Below, piece after piece: positions 51,286-59,643 of a stretch of DNA of 64,000 nt. How positions within the stretch are numbered: the first letter of the stretch is position 1; each line of letters starts with the position of its first letter. Under the pieces are notes generated by a model. The model searched no databases. It was not told the origin of the DNA and saw only the letters and a list, made by a program, of their open reading frames with translations. The position numbers were made by a program, and so were the translations under genes. The DNA is from Streptomyces sp. STR69. Its GTDB lineage: Bacteria; Actinomycetota; Actinomycetes; Streptomycetales; Streptomycetaceae. Where the stretch lies: assembly GCF_024519455.1 (NCBI RefSeq), contig NZ_JALJRY010000009.1:153068-217067 (forward strand), given 5' to 3'.

Positions 51286-51379
51286 GTTTGCCCTTCACGG
51301 GATGTGCAACTGCGGGGGGTTTAGGGGGAGATGAGGCAGCATTGAGGTGAGGCACCACCACCCCCAGGAGTCTCACTGG

Positions 51380-51407
51380 TCTATAAGTGCTGCGTAAGCA
51401 GTGTCAA
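51380..51407 (-). promoter_or_regulatory. Strong vegetative promoter of the LAETG gene
   Basis: On the minus strand TTGACA (51407-51402), a 16-bp spacer and TATAGA (51385-51380). The spacer contains CTGC-TTAC-GCAG, an inverted repeat. One of the closest matches to the bacterial consensus in the window; it leaves a leader of about 85 nt. Confidence 0.7.
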
Positions 51408-51445
51408 TGCATATGCGGTGTGCAGCAGTTGGCTTTACCTGCACT

Positions 51446-52567
51446 TTAATGAGTGAGACGTTTCAGTGCCTCCGGAGCCTCCTCGATACGGTCAACGAGG
51501 GCGATACGGCTCTCCATCGACCGTTCCCGGGCAAGTGCACGCAGCAGCGGCCATGTCGGCAGCCGCTCCGTCCAGTGCTCCCGGTCCACCAGAACCATCG
51601 GTGTGGGCTCGCCGCGCGACTCGTAGTAGTTCGGCGTCGCGTTGTCGAAGATCTCCTGTACGGTCCCGGCCGCGCCCGGCAGGAACACCACCCCCGCGTT
51701 CGAGCGGGCCAACAGGCCGTCCTCGCGGATGGCGTTGGCGAAGTACTTGGCGATGTGCGAGGCGAAGGCGTTCGGCGGTTCGTGGCCGTAGAACCAGGTC
51801 GGGATGCCGATCGAGTGGTTGCCCTTCGGCCAGCGGGTGCGGACCTCGAAGGCGCGCTGCGCCCAGTCGGTGATCGAGGGGCTGAACGAGGGTGATTTCG
51901 AGAGGAGTTCGCACGCCTCCTCCAGCATGGCGTCCTCGTACGGCGCCGCGTACGCGCCCAGGTTCGCCGCCTCCATGGCACCCGGCCCGCCGCCCGTCGC
52001 CACGGTGTATCCGGCGCGGCTCAGGTCACGGCCGAGGCGCGCGGCACCGCCGTAGGCCGCCGTCCCGCGCGCCATCGCGTGGCCGCCCATGACGCCCACC
52101 ACCCGCGCGCCGCGCAGGAGTTCGTCGAGGGCGTCGGAGATCGAGTCGTCGTGGACGGAGCGCAGCATGGACGCGTAGACATCGCCGTCGGCCTTGGTCC
52201 GCTGGAACCAGGCGTACGCGAGCGCGTCCGGCGTCTGCTCGTATCCCTTGTCGAGCGAGGCGAACAGCTCGGCCGACGTGTAGAGACGGCCGCGGTAGGG
52301 GTCGAACGGGAGGTGCGGGACGGGCGGGAAGACCAGGGCGCCGTCGGCTCGGACCTTCGCCGCCGCCTCGTCGCGCATCCGGCAGCCGAGGAAGACGGCG
52401 TCCGCGGCGTCCGTGGTGAGCAACTCCCGCGTACGGTCCGTCAGATCGACGCCCTGGACGCGGTGTCCGGCGAGGGTGCCGCGGGCCGAGACGGTCGCGT
52501 CGAAGTCCTCGACCGTCTCGATCTCGCGTTCGTCGTGGTGGGCCGCATGGGCCGGGCTCGTCTGCAC
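51446..52567 (-). CDS. LOG-family protein (lysine-decarboxylase-like)
   Basis: A 373-residue Rossmann-fold protein of the TIGR00730/LOG type. GVMGGHAMARG, VATGGGPGAMEAANLGAY and VVFLPGAAGTVQEIFDN match; the usual PGGxGTxxE reads PGAAGTVQE. LOG enzymes hydrolyse cytokinin or nucleoside monophosphates; this long form with a 150-residue N-terminal extension has no proven reaction. GTG start. Confidence 0.85.
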   Translation of the reverse strand: MQTSPAHAAHHDEREIETVEDFDATVSARGTLAGHRVQGVDLTDRTRELLTTDAADAVFLGCRMRDEAAAKVRADGALVFPPVPHLPFDPYRGRLYTSAELFASLDKGYEQTPDALAYAWFQRTKADGDVYASMLRSVHDDSISDALDELLRGARVVGVMGGHAMARGTAAYGGAARLGRDLSRAGYTVATGGGPGAMEAANLGAYAAPYEDAMLEEACELLSKSPSFSPSITDWAQRAFEVRTRWPKGNHSIGIPTWFYGHEPPNAFASHIAKYFANAIREDGLLARSNAGVVFLPGAAGTVQEIFDNATPNYYESRGEPTPMVLVDREHWTERLPTWPLLRALARERSMESRIALVDRIEEAPEALKRLTH

Positions 52568-52592
52568 GCGCCCATGCTAGGCATCCGAGTGG

Positions 52593-53000
52593 TCAGCCCT
52601 GGACGGCCGCCGGGTCCATCCACACGACCTCCCAGGAGTGGCTGTCGAGGTCCTCGAAGGAGCGGCCGTACATGAATCCCTGGTCCTGGACGTCGTCGTT
52701 GGCGGTGCCGCCCGCCGCGACCGCCTTGTTGATCAGCTCGTCGACCTTCTCGCGGCTCTCGGCGCTCAGGCACAGCAGCACCTCGCTGGTCTTGGCCGAG
52801 TCGGCGATCTCCTTCTTCGTGAAGTCGCTGTAGCGCTTCTTCTCAAGGAGCATCGCGATGATCGTCTCGCTGATCACGACACAGGTGGTGTCGTCGGTGC
52901 TGAACTGGGGGTTGATCGAGAAACCGAGCTCGGTGAAGAACTTCTTCGACGCGGTGGCGTCGTCCACGGCCAGGTTCACGAAGATCATCTGCTGGTACAT
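52593..53000 (-). CDS. VOC/glyoxalase-fold protein
   Basis: A 135-residue vicinal-oxygen-chelate protein of the PhnB/YaeR-like group. MIFVNLAVDDATASKKFFTELGFSINPQFSTDD and FMYGRSFEDLDSHSWEVVWMDP show paired beta-alpha-beta units. Function unknown; such proteins often act as small-molecule binding or resistance proteins. It is 63 bp from the next minus-strand gene. Confidence 0.9.
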   Translation of the reverse strand: MYQQMIFVNLAVDDATASKKFFTELGFSINPQFSTDDTTCVVISETIIAMLLEKKRYSDFTKKEIADSAKTSEVLLCLSAESREKVDELINKAVAAGGTANDDVQDQGFMYGRSFEDLDSHSWEVVWMDPAAVQG

Positions 53001-53063
53001 ACGGGGTGTCTCCCATCGGGCGTGCGTGCTATTCGGTGGGTAGACCGGCGGCCGACACGAAAC

Positions 53064-54440
53064 TCATCGGCCGGCCAGCGGCAGCGCCGCCAGCTCGGCC
53101 ACGAACAGGGTCAGCGGCAGGAACAGGGCCAGCAGGGCGCCCGCACGCAGGGCCGCAGCGCTGCGCAGCATGGTGGCGGGGGCGCCGAGGCGGAGCAGCG
53201 CGGCCGTGGTGTCGGCGCGGGCGTGCTTGGCCTCCAGCGCGGCGGTGAGCAGGGTCGCCACCGTGCAGCCGGTGACCAGGAACAGGCCGAGGGTGGTCAG
53301 CGGGCCGAAGGCCGGGGCATCCGCGTCGTAGAGCGCCGTCATCGCGAAGCCGCCCGACGCCACCGCGCACACCACGCCCAGCGGGCGCCCGATCCGGGTC
53401 GCCTCCTCCATCAGCACCCGCCCGGCCAGCAGCCGCAGCGCGCCGGGGCCGACGGACTGCAGCAGCCGGCCGCACAGGTGCGTGAGCCCGGGACCGGCCA
53501 GCGCGAGACCGATCGCGGTCAGCACCCAGCCGGCCAGGACACTCGCGGGCCCGTCGGCGAGACCGCCGGGCAGCGACAGCCCGCCGCCGTCCTTCGCCCG
53601 GCTCGCGTACGCCTCCACGGCGAGCCCGGCGGCCAGTACCGCGATGCCCCAGGGGAGCCCGCGAGGGGCCTCTCGGGGAGCCGCGGGGCGCGAGGGGTCG
53701 GGGTGGTCGCCGGGCGCGGTGGCCGATGCGGTGTCGTTCGTGGCTGCCAACTGCTCGTCCTGCGCGGGCTGTTCGGCCGGCTCGGGCTCCGGCCCGCCAC
53801 TGCGGCCACCCGCGCGCAGCTGCGCGCCGAAGCGGCCGTACGCCCCGAAGGTCTCGCGGGAGTGCGGGCGGCCCTGCACGCCGAAGCGGCCGTACGACCT
53901 CGCCGGGCCCTTCTCGGAGGCGGGGCGGAGGTCGCGGGGGCGCAGGGCGAGGGCCACCGCGACGGAGGCGGTCACCGGTACGAGGGCGAGGAGGGTCAGT
54001 GCGGCGGGCAGGGGGAGGGGCTGCTCCGAGGCCAGGAACTCCGCCGCCGCTCCGTCGAAGGGCATGCCGGTGAGGTCGCCGCGCAGGTGCAGGAAGAAGA
54101 GGAGCGCCAGCATGGAGCCGAGGGTGCAGGCGAGGGCGGTCGTGGTCGCCGAGATGGCCATCAGGCGGCTGGGGCCGAGGCCGATCGCGGAGAGGCCGGG
54201 GCGGGGTCTCGTCGCCGGGTCGGTGCGGGCGACGGCCATCGCGAAGTAGACGGTGGCGGCCAGCGGGGTCGCGCACCAGCCGAGGCGGAGGGCCGAGGCG
54301 GCGGGGGAGTCGGGGTGGCCCATCGCGTAGCCGAGAGTGCAGAGGAGGAGGAAGCCCGTGCCCGCCGAGGCCAACGCGACCAGCAGGCGGCGCAGTTGGA
54401 CGGCGGGGTGCGAGCCGCGGGTCAGACGGAGAGCGAGCAC
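53064..54440 (-). CDS. ABC transporter permease-like integral membrane protein
   Basis: A 458-residue protein with about nine hydrophobic segments: four at the N-terminus (LLVALASAGTGFLLLCTLGYAM onward), then a 150-residue hydrophilic loop, then five. The loop carries two copies of a YGRFG-containing segment (SYGRFGVQGR and AYGRFGAQLR) and acidic/Pro stretches. The late helices around ARADTTAALLRLGAPATMLRSAAALRAG resemble FtsX-type permeases. The GTG at 54440 overlaps the ATPase end by 19 bp, so the two form a pair. Confidence 0.8.
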   Translation of the reverse strand: MLALRLTRGSHPAVQLRRLLVALASAGTGFLLLCTLGYAMGHPDSPAASALRLGWCATPLAATVYFAMAVARTDPATRPRPGLSAIGLGPSRLMAISATTTALACTLGSMLALLFFLHLRGDLTGMPFDGAAAEFLASEQPLPLPAALTLLALVPVTASVAVALALRPRDLRPASEKGPARSYGRFGVQGRPHSRETFGAYGRFGAQLRAGGRSGGPEPEPAEQPAQDEQLAATNDTASATAPGDHPDPSRPAAPREAPRGLPWGIAVLAAGLAVEAYASRAKDGGGLSLPGGLADGPASVLAGWVLTAIGLALAGPGLTHLCGRLLQSVGPGALRLLAGRVLMEEATRIGRPLGVVCAVASGGFAMTALYDADAPAFGPLTTLGLFLVTGCTVATLLTAALEAKHARADTTAALLRLGAPATMLRSAAALRAGALLALFLPLTLFVAELAALPLAGR

Positions 54441-55162
54441 TCGGCCCGGCCTTCCGCTTCGGTGACCGGGGGAAGGTGGACCGTGTTCACCCGGCGCCCG
54501 TCGAGGAGCGACACCGTGCGGTCCGCGAGGGCCGCGGTCTCCGCCTCGTGGGTCGCGAGGACGACCGTGATGCCGTGCGAGCGGGCGGCGGTGGTGAGCG
54601 TGCGCAGGACGTGGGCGCGGTCCGCGCGGTGCAGTGGGGCCGTCGGCTCGTCGGCGAACAGGACCGTCGGCGCCGGGGCCAGCGCCCGGGCGATGGAGAC
54701 GCGCTGGCGCTCCGCCTGACGCAGTTCGTGCGGGCGTTTGCGGGCGTGCTCGCCGATGTCGAGGCGGTCCAGCCACTCCAGGGCGGCGGTCTTGGCACGG
54801 CGTCGACTGGTGCCGCGCAGCATCAGGGGGAGGGCCGCGTTCTCCCAGACGTTCAGCTCGGGGACGAGCACGGGCGCCGGGTCGATCCAGCCGAAGCGGT
54901 CGCGGCGCAGCCGCTCCCGGGTCATCGGGCCCATGGTGTGCACGGGCACGCTGTTGAACCAGACCTCGCCGCGGTTCGGACGCTCAAGCCCGGAGAGACA
55001 GCGCAGCAGCGTCGTCTTGCCGCTGCCCCGCGGACCGCTGACGGCGAGGATCTCGCCCTCCCGGACGCCCAGCGAGACGCCGCCGAGCGCGGGCGTTCCG
55101 TCGTGGTGCTGGAAGTGCAGGGCACGTGCCCAGAGCACGTCGTTGTCCGGCGGGGCCACCAT
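54422..55162 (-). CDS. ABC transporter ATPase, degenerate (LolD/MacB-like)
   Basis: A 246-residue ATPase. Walker A is intact (SGPRGSGKTTLLR) and the H-loop retains VLATHE. The Q-loop Gln is missing (DRFGWIDPAPVLVPELNVWENAALPL), the signature LSGGQ reads LRQAE (HELRQAERQRVSIARAL), and the D-loop is APLH instead of GNLD. Walker B is LFADEP. ATP hydrolysis may be altered or lost. It is coupled to the permease downstream. Confidence 0.85.
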   Translation of the reverse strand: MVAPPDNDVLWARALHFQHHDGTPALGGVSLGVREGEILAVSGPRGSGKTTLLRCLSGLERPNRGEVWFNSVPVHTMGPMTRERLRRDRFGWIDPAPVLVPELNVWENAALPLMLRGTSRRRAKTAALEWLDRLDIGEHARKRPHELRQAERQRVSIARALAPAPTVLFADEPTAPLHRADRAHVLRTLTTAARSHGITVVLATHEAETAALADRTVSLLDGRRVNTVHLPPVTEAEGRAECSLSV

Positions 55163-55282
55163 GCGCGTACACCTCGTTCAGATCCGTTTTCCCGTATCGC
55201 ATCCCCCGTCCGGGGGAACGAAGAGGGGGCCGATCGGTCACTGGCACGCTAAGGAGCGGTCGACGGGAGCCCGGACAGCACA

Positions 55283-55328
55283 CGGCCCCGGGCCGCCGTT
55301 TCTCACTCGAACGGCGGCGCCGGGGCCG
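55283..55328 (-). terminator. Terminator after the aminotransferase gene
   Basis: CGGCCCCGG and GCCGCCGTT pair with AACGGCGGC and CCGGGGCCG with one bulged base and a nine-base loop. It lies 40 bp after the stop. Confidence 0.75.
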
Positions 55329-55368
55329 GTGTTGATCATCCAGAAGGAAGATCCGAACCTCGGAACGA

Positions 55369-56748
55369 TCAGAGCTTCGTCCAGGCCTCCGTGAGCACCT
55401 GGCGGACGATCCCCTCGATCTCGTCGAAGGTCGACTGGTCGGAGATCAGCGGCGGCGACAGCTGGATGACCGGGTCACCTCGGTCGTCGGCGCGGCAGTA
55501 GAGGCCGTACTCGAAGAGCTTCTTGGAGACGAAGCCGTAGAGCACGCGCTCCGACTCCTCGTCCGTGAAGGTCTCCTTGGTGGCCTTGTCCTTGACCAGC
55601 TCGATGCCGTAGAAGAAGCCGTTGCCGCGGACGTCGCCGACGATCGGGAGATCGTGCAGCTTCTGCAGGGTCTGCAGGAAGTTGGCCTCGTTGTCGAGGA
55701 CGTGCTGGTTGAGGCCCTCGCGCTCGAAGATGTCGAGGTTGGCGAGGCCGACCGCGGCGGAGACCGGGTGGCCGCCGAAGGTGTAGCCGTGCAGGAAGGT
55801 GTTGTCGCCCTTGTAGAACGGCTCGGCCAGGCGGTCGGAGATGATGCAGGCGCCGATCGGGGAGTAGCCCGAGGTCATGCCCTTGGCGCAGGTGATCATG
55901 TCCGGGACGTAGTCGAACTTGTCGCAGGCGAACATCGTGCCCAGGCGGCCGAAGGCGCAGATGACCTCGTCGGACACGAGCAGCACGTCGTACTGGTCGC
56001 AGATCTCGCGGACCCGCTGGAAGTAGCCGGGCGGGGGCGGGAAGCAGCCGCCGGCGTTCTGCACGGGCTCCAGGAAGACCGCGGCGACCGTCTCCGGGCC
56101 CTCGAAGAGAATCTGCTGCTCGATCTGGTCGGCGGCCCAGCGGCCGAAGGCCTCCGGGTCGTCGCCGAAGAGCGGGGCGCGGTAGATGTTGGTGTTCGGG
56201 ACCTTGTGCGCGCCCGGGACGAGCGGCTCGAACGGGGCCTTGAGGGCCGGGAGTCCGGTGATGGACAGGGCGCCCTGCGGGGTGCCGTGATAGGCGACCG
56301 CGCGCGAGATGACCTTGTACTTGGTGGGCTTGCCGACCAGCTTGAAGTACTGCTTGGCGAGCTTCCAGGCGGTCTCGACGGCCTCGCCGCCGCCGGTGGT
56401 GAAGAAGACCTTGTTCAGGTCGCCGGGCGCGTGGTGGGCGAGACGCTCCGCCAGCTCGATGGCCTTCGGGTGGGCGTACGACCAGATGGGGAAGAACGCC
56501 AGCTCCTGCGCCTGCTTGGCCGCGGTCTCGGCCAGCTCGGCGCGGCCGTGACCGGCCTGGACCACGAACAGACCCGCGAGACCGTCGAGGTAGCGCTTGC
56601 CCTTGTCGTCGTAGATGTAGGTGCCCTCACCACGGACGATCGTGGGAACGGGCGCGTTCTCGTACGAGGACATGCGGGTGAAGTGCATCCACAGGTGGTC
56701 GTACGCGGTGCGGCTGAGGTCCTTGCTCACGGTTATCGGGTTCCCCAC
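55369..56748 (-). CDS. Class III PLP aminotransferase (putrescine/GABA type)
   Basis: A 459-residue omega-aminotransferase. KVFFTTGGGEAVETAWKLAKQYF (phosphate binding), VAAVFLEPVQNAGGCFPPPPGYFQRVREICDQYDVLLVSDEVICAFGR, and the Schiff-base Lys in MITCAKGMTSGYSPIGACI. Next to a GABA-aldehyde-type dehydrogenase and an Lrp regulator it probably converts putrescine or a related diamine to the aldehyde. It overlaps the lrp end by 16 bp, forming an operon. Confidence 0.88.
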   Translation of the reverse strand: MGNPITVSKDLSRTAYDHLWMHFTRMSSYENAPVPTIVRGEGTYIYDDKGKRYLDGLAGLFVVQAGHGRAELAETAAKQAQELAFFPIWSYAHPKAIELAERLAHHAPGDLNKVFFTTGGGEAVETAWKLAKQYFKLVGKPTKYKVISRAVAYHGTPQGALSITGLPALKAPFEPLVPGAHKVPNTNIYRAPLFGDDPEAFGRWAADQIEQQILFEGPETVAAVFLEPVQNAGGCFPPPPGYFQRVREICDQYDVLLVSDEVICAFGRLGTMFACDKFDYVPDMITCAKGMTSGYSPIGACIISDRLAEPFYKGDNTFLHGYTFGGHPVSAAVGLANLDIFEREGLNQHVLDNEANFLQTLQKLHDLPIVGDVRGNGFFYGIELVKDKATKETFTDEESERVLYGFVSKKLFEYGLYCRADDRGDPVIQLSPPLISDQSTFDEIEGIVRQVLTEAWTKL

Positions 56749-57248
56749 ATGTAGGTCTGCTTCTTGAGCTTCAGATAAACGAAGCTCTCGGTGGAGCGCA
56801 CCCCGGGCAGCGCCCGAATGCGTTTGTTGATGACGTCCAGCAGGTGGTCGTCGTCCTCGCAGACGATCTCGGCGAGGAGGTCGTACGAGCCCGCGGTCAT
56901 CACCACGTACTCCACTTCCGGCATGGCCGTCAGCGCGTCCGCCACGTGCTCGACATCGCCCTCGACGTTGACACCGACCATCGCCTGTCTGCGGAAGCCC
57001 ACGGTGAGCGGGTCCGTGACGGCGACGATCTGCATGACGCCCTGGTCGAGCAGCTTCTGGACGCGCTGGCGCACGGCCGCCTCGGAGAGGCCGACGGCCT
57101 TCCCGATCGCGGCGTACGGCCGGCGGCCGTCCTCCTGGAGCTGCTCGATGATGGCGAGGGAGACGGAATCCAGGTGCGGAGTCCCGTTCCTGGACTCGCG
57201 GGAGTCCCTGTGTTCTGCGCTACGACTGGCCACGGCTTCACTGTGCAC
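56733..57248 (-). CDS. Lrp/AsnC-family regulator
   Basis: A 171-residue regulator. HTH: LDSVSLAIIEQLQEDGRRPYAAIGKAVGLSEAAVRQRVQKLLDQGVMQIVAV; the RAM ligand domain follows (VEYVVMTAGSYDLLAEIVCEDDDHLLDVI). The GTG at 57248 (HSEAVASRS) is preferred; a TTG seven codons upstream is possible. Divergent from the aldehyde dehydrogenase. Likely controls both operons in response to an amino acid or amine. Confidence 0.9.
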   Translation of the reverse strand: MHSEAVASRSAEHRDSRESRNGTPHLDSVSLAIIEQLQEDGRRPYAAIGKAVGLSEAAVRQRVQKLLDQGVMQIVAVTDPLTVGFRRQAMVGVNVEGDVEHVADALTAMPEVEYVVMTAGSYDLLAEIVCEDDDHLLDVINKRIRALPGVRSTESFVYLKLKKQTYMWGTR

Positions 57249-57251
57249 GAC

Positions 57252-57308
57252 GTCTCGACCGTTCCGCAAGGCCGCTTCGATGAAATTCGTTGTTTACGTG
57301 GTCGAGAC
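57252..57308. promoter_or_regulatory. Inverted repeat in the lrp-dehydrogenase divergent promoter
   Basis: GTCTCGACC (57252-57260) is the exact inverse of GGTCGAGAC (57300-57308). TCCGCAAG follows the first, and its inverse follows the second. A/T-rich DNA between them suits an Lrp-wrapped operator. Confidence 0.45.
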
Positions 57309-57413
57309 TTGCGGATTTCGTAGTCTTGATGCGATCAGGGGTGTTGAAAACGTGGGCCGGGCGATTAGGGTGGGTGTCTCAGTGATTGGACACCTGAACT
57401 TGGAGGGCCGGCA

Positions 57414-58853
57414 GTGAGCACCGAGCTGCGTCGTCTGCGCAATTACATCGACGGTGAGTTCCGGGACGCCGCCGACGGACGGACCACCGAGGTGGTCAAT
57501 CCCGCGACGGGGGAGGCGTACGCGACCGCGCCGCTGTCCGGACCGGCGGACGTGGACGCCGCGATGGCGGCTGCCGCCGCCGCGTTCCCGGCCTGGCGGG
57601 ACGAGACGCCCGCGGCGCGGCAGCGGGCCCTGCTGAAGATCGCGGACGCGTTCGAGGAGCGGGCCGAGGAACTGATCGCGGCCGAGGTGGAGAACACCGG
57701 CAAGCCGATCGGGCTGACCCGCTCCGAGGAAGTCCCGCCGATGGTCGACCAGATCCGCTTCTTCGCGGGTGCGGCCCGGATGCTGGAGGGGCGAAGCGCG
57801 GGCGAGTACATGGAGGGCATGACCTCCATCATCCGCCGCGAGCCGATCGGCGTCTGCGCGCAGGTCGCCCCGTGGAACTACCCGATGATGATGGCGGTGT
57901 GGAAGTTCGCCCCGGCGCTGGCCGCCGGCAACACAGTGGTGTTGAAGCCCTCGGACACCCCCCCCGCCTCCACCGTCCTGATCGCCGAGATCCTCGGCTC
58001 GATCCTCCCCAAGGGCGTCTTCAACGTCGTCACCGGCGACCGCGACACCGGCCGCCTGATGGTCGAGCACCACACCCCGGCGATGGCCTCCATCACCGGC
58101 TCCGTGCGCGCCGGCATGTCGGTCGCCGAGTCCGCGTCCAAGGACCTCAAGCGGGTCCACCTGGAGCTGGGCGGCAAGGCGCCGGTCGTCGTCTTCGAGG
58201 ACACCGACATCGCCAAGGCCGTCGAGGACATCTCGGTCGCGGGCTTCTTCAACGCCGGGCAGGACTGTACGGCGGCGACGCGCGTCCTGGTCCAGGAGGG
58301 CATCCACGACGAGTTCGTGGCCGCGCTCGCCAAGGCGGCGGCCGAGACGAAGACCGGGCAGCCGGACGACGAGGACGTGCTCTACGGCCCCCTGAACAAC
58401 CCCAACCAGCTCAAGCAGGTCTCCGGCTTCATCGAGCGGCTGCCCGCGCACGCCAAGGTGGAGTCCGGCGGCCACCAGGTCGGCGAGAAGGGCTACTTCT
58501 ACGCCCCGACCGTCGTCTCGGGCCTCAAGCAGGACGACGAGATCATCCAGAACGAGGTGTTCGGACCGGTCATCACCGTCCAGTCCTTCACCGACGAGGC
58601 CCAGGCCGTCGAGTGGGCCAACGGCGTCGACTACGCGCTGGCCTCCTCGGTCTGGACGAAGGACCACGCCCGCGCGATGCGGCTGTCCAAGGCGCTCGAC
58701 TTCGGCTGTGTGTGGATCAACACCCACATCCCGCTGGTGGCGGAGATGCCGCACGGCGGCTTCAAGAAGTCCGGCTACGGCAAGGACCTTTCGGCCTACG
58801 GCTTCGAGGACTACACGCGGATCAAGCACGTGATGACGTCGCTGGGCGAGTAG
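57414..58853 (+). CDS. Gamma-aminobutyraldehyde dehydrogenase-type ALDH
   Basis: A 479-residue NAD-dependent aldehyde dehydrogenase. NYIDGEF start, APWNYPMMMAVWKFAPALAAGNTVVLKPSDTPP (NAD site), LELGGKAP with the catalytic Glu, FFNAGQDCTAATR with the catalytic Cys, and NEVFGPVITV. Closest by motif to PatD/gamma-aminobutyraldehyde dehydrogenase of putrescine breakdown. Divergent from lrp and followed by a strong terminator. Confidence 0.92.
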   Translation: MSTELRRLRNYIDGEFRDAADGRTTEVVNPATGEAYATAPLSGPADVDAAMAAAAAAFPAWRDETPAARQRALLKIADAFEERAEELIAAEVENTGKPIGLTRSEEVPPMVDQIRFFAGAARMLEGRSAGEYMEGMTSIIRREPIGVCAQVAPWNYPMMMAVWKFAPALAAGNTVVLKPSDTPPASTVLIAEILGSILPKGVFNVVTGDRDTGRLMVEHHTPAMASITGSVRAGMSVAESASKDLKRVHLELGGKAPVVVFEDTDIAKAVEDISVAGFFNAGQDCTAATRVLVQEGIHDEFVAALAKAAAETKTGQPDDEDVLYGPLNNPNQLKQVSGFIERLPAHAKVESGGHQVGEKGYFYAPTVVSGLKQDDEIIQNEVFGPVITVQSFTDEAQAVEWANGVDYALASSVWTKDHARAMRLSKALDFGCVWINTHIPLVAEMPHGGFKKSGYGKDLSAYGFEDYTRIKHVMTSLGE

Positions 58854-58870
58854 TGGTCACCGGCACAAGT

Positions 58871-58910
58871 GCGCGGCCCCGGACGGGAGTTGATCCGTCC
58901 GGGGCCGCGC
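58871..58910. terminator. Terminator after the aldehyde dehydrogenase
   Basis: Perfect 16-base arms (58871-58886 and 58895-58910, GCGCGGCCCCGGACGG) with an eight-base loop, between convergent genes. Confidence 0.9.
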
Positions 58911-58940
58911 TGTTCCCCCTCTGTTTCCCCCTCCGGATGG

Positions 58941-59522
58941 TCAGGCTTGCTCGAAGGCGCGGGTGAGCGAGGGCAGTTCGGAGGTGACCTTCCCGGGCTT
59001 GCCCGGCTTGCCTGCCTTGCCGGGGGTCGGCAGTGCCGGCAGGTCGGCCGGGTCCGGGAAGGTGATGCCGGCCTTCTCCAGGATGGGCCCACAGGTGGCG
59101 ACGGCCTTCTTGTAGCCGGCCGTCGTCGGGTCGAAGTCCCCCTTCCCGACCTTCACTTGAAGGCTGACGTGCCCCGCCGAGTCCTTGGCCGCGTGGAAGC
59201 CGGGGAAGACGGTCTGCCCCTGCTTCCGCATGCACGCGGCGAAGTCGCCGTTCGCGGTGTTGAGATCGCCCGGCGCGTTCGAGGTCGGGTGGTAGGCGAC
59301 CGCGAAGGCCACGTGCCGGGGAGACGCGAAGTGTGTGCCGCCCGAGCCCTTCGCGGTGGTCACGCCGGCTCCGGAGCCGGATTCGGCTCCGGACACAACG
59401 GTCGTACGGGGTGCGGTGGTTGTCGCGCCGGACGCCTGCGCGGCCGTCGTGCCGAGCGCGGCGGCCGACAGTACGGCGATCCCGAGGGCGAGCCGCTGCG
59501 GCCTGGTCGCCAGAGCGCGCAT
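58941..59522 (-). CDS. Exported two-cysteine protein, unknown function
   Basis: A 193-residue secreted protein. GGAGGAACC precedes the ATG. Signal peptide RLALGIAVLSAAALGTTAAQASG; Ser/Thr/Gly linker; a region with FAACMRKQGQTVFPGF and later ATCGPILEKAGITFPDP, each with one Cys; then a Lys/Gly/Pro segment (GKAGKPGKPGK). Small exported proteins with a CMRxxG..FP motif commonly lie near two-component systems and efflux genes in actinobacteria (family memory). Divergent from the response regulator, sharing its inverted repeats. Confidence 0.8.
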   Translation of the reverse strand: MRALATRPQRLALGIAVLSAAALGTTAAQASGATTTAPRTTVVSGAESGSGAGVTTAKGSGGTHFASPRHVAFAVAYHPTSNAPGDLNTANGDFAACMRKQGQTVFPGFHAAKDSAGHVSLQVKVGKGDFDPTTAGYKKAVATCGPILEKAGITFPDPADLPALPTPGKAGKPGKPGKVTSELPSLTRAFEQA

Positions 59523-59567
59523 GGTTCCTCCTGCTGGTGTGCGGGTGCTGCTGGACATGGCCCACAC

Positions 59568-59624
59568 AACCGCCCGGGCGGTTACACCACGGGAACGGCC
59601 GCCCTTATACCCGTGTAACCGCCC
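59568..59624. promoter_or_regulatory. GGCGGTTAC-type operator array before the two-component genes
   Basis: AACCGCCCGGGCGGTT (59568-59583) is a 16-bp palindrome. GGGCGGTTACAC (59576-59587) and GTGTAACCGCCC (59613-59624) form a perfect 12-bp inverted repeat with a 25-bp spacer. The array ends 19 bp before the regulator start, and lies 46-102 bp before the exported protein's ATG, so it may control both. Confidence 0.65.
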
Positions 59625-59643
59625 GCCCGTCACACTGACGGCC

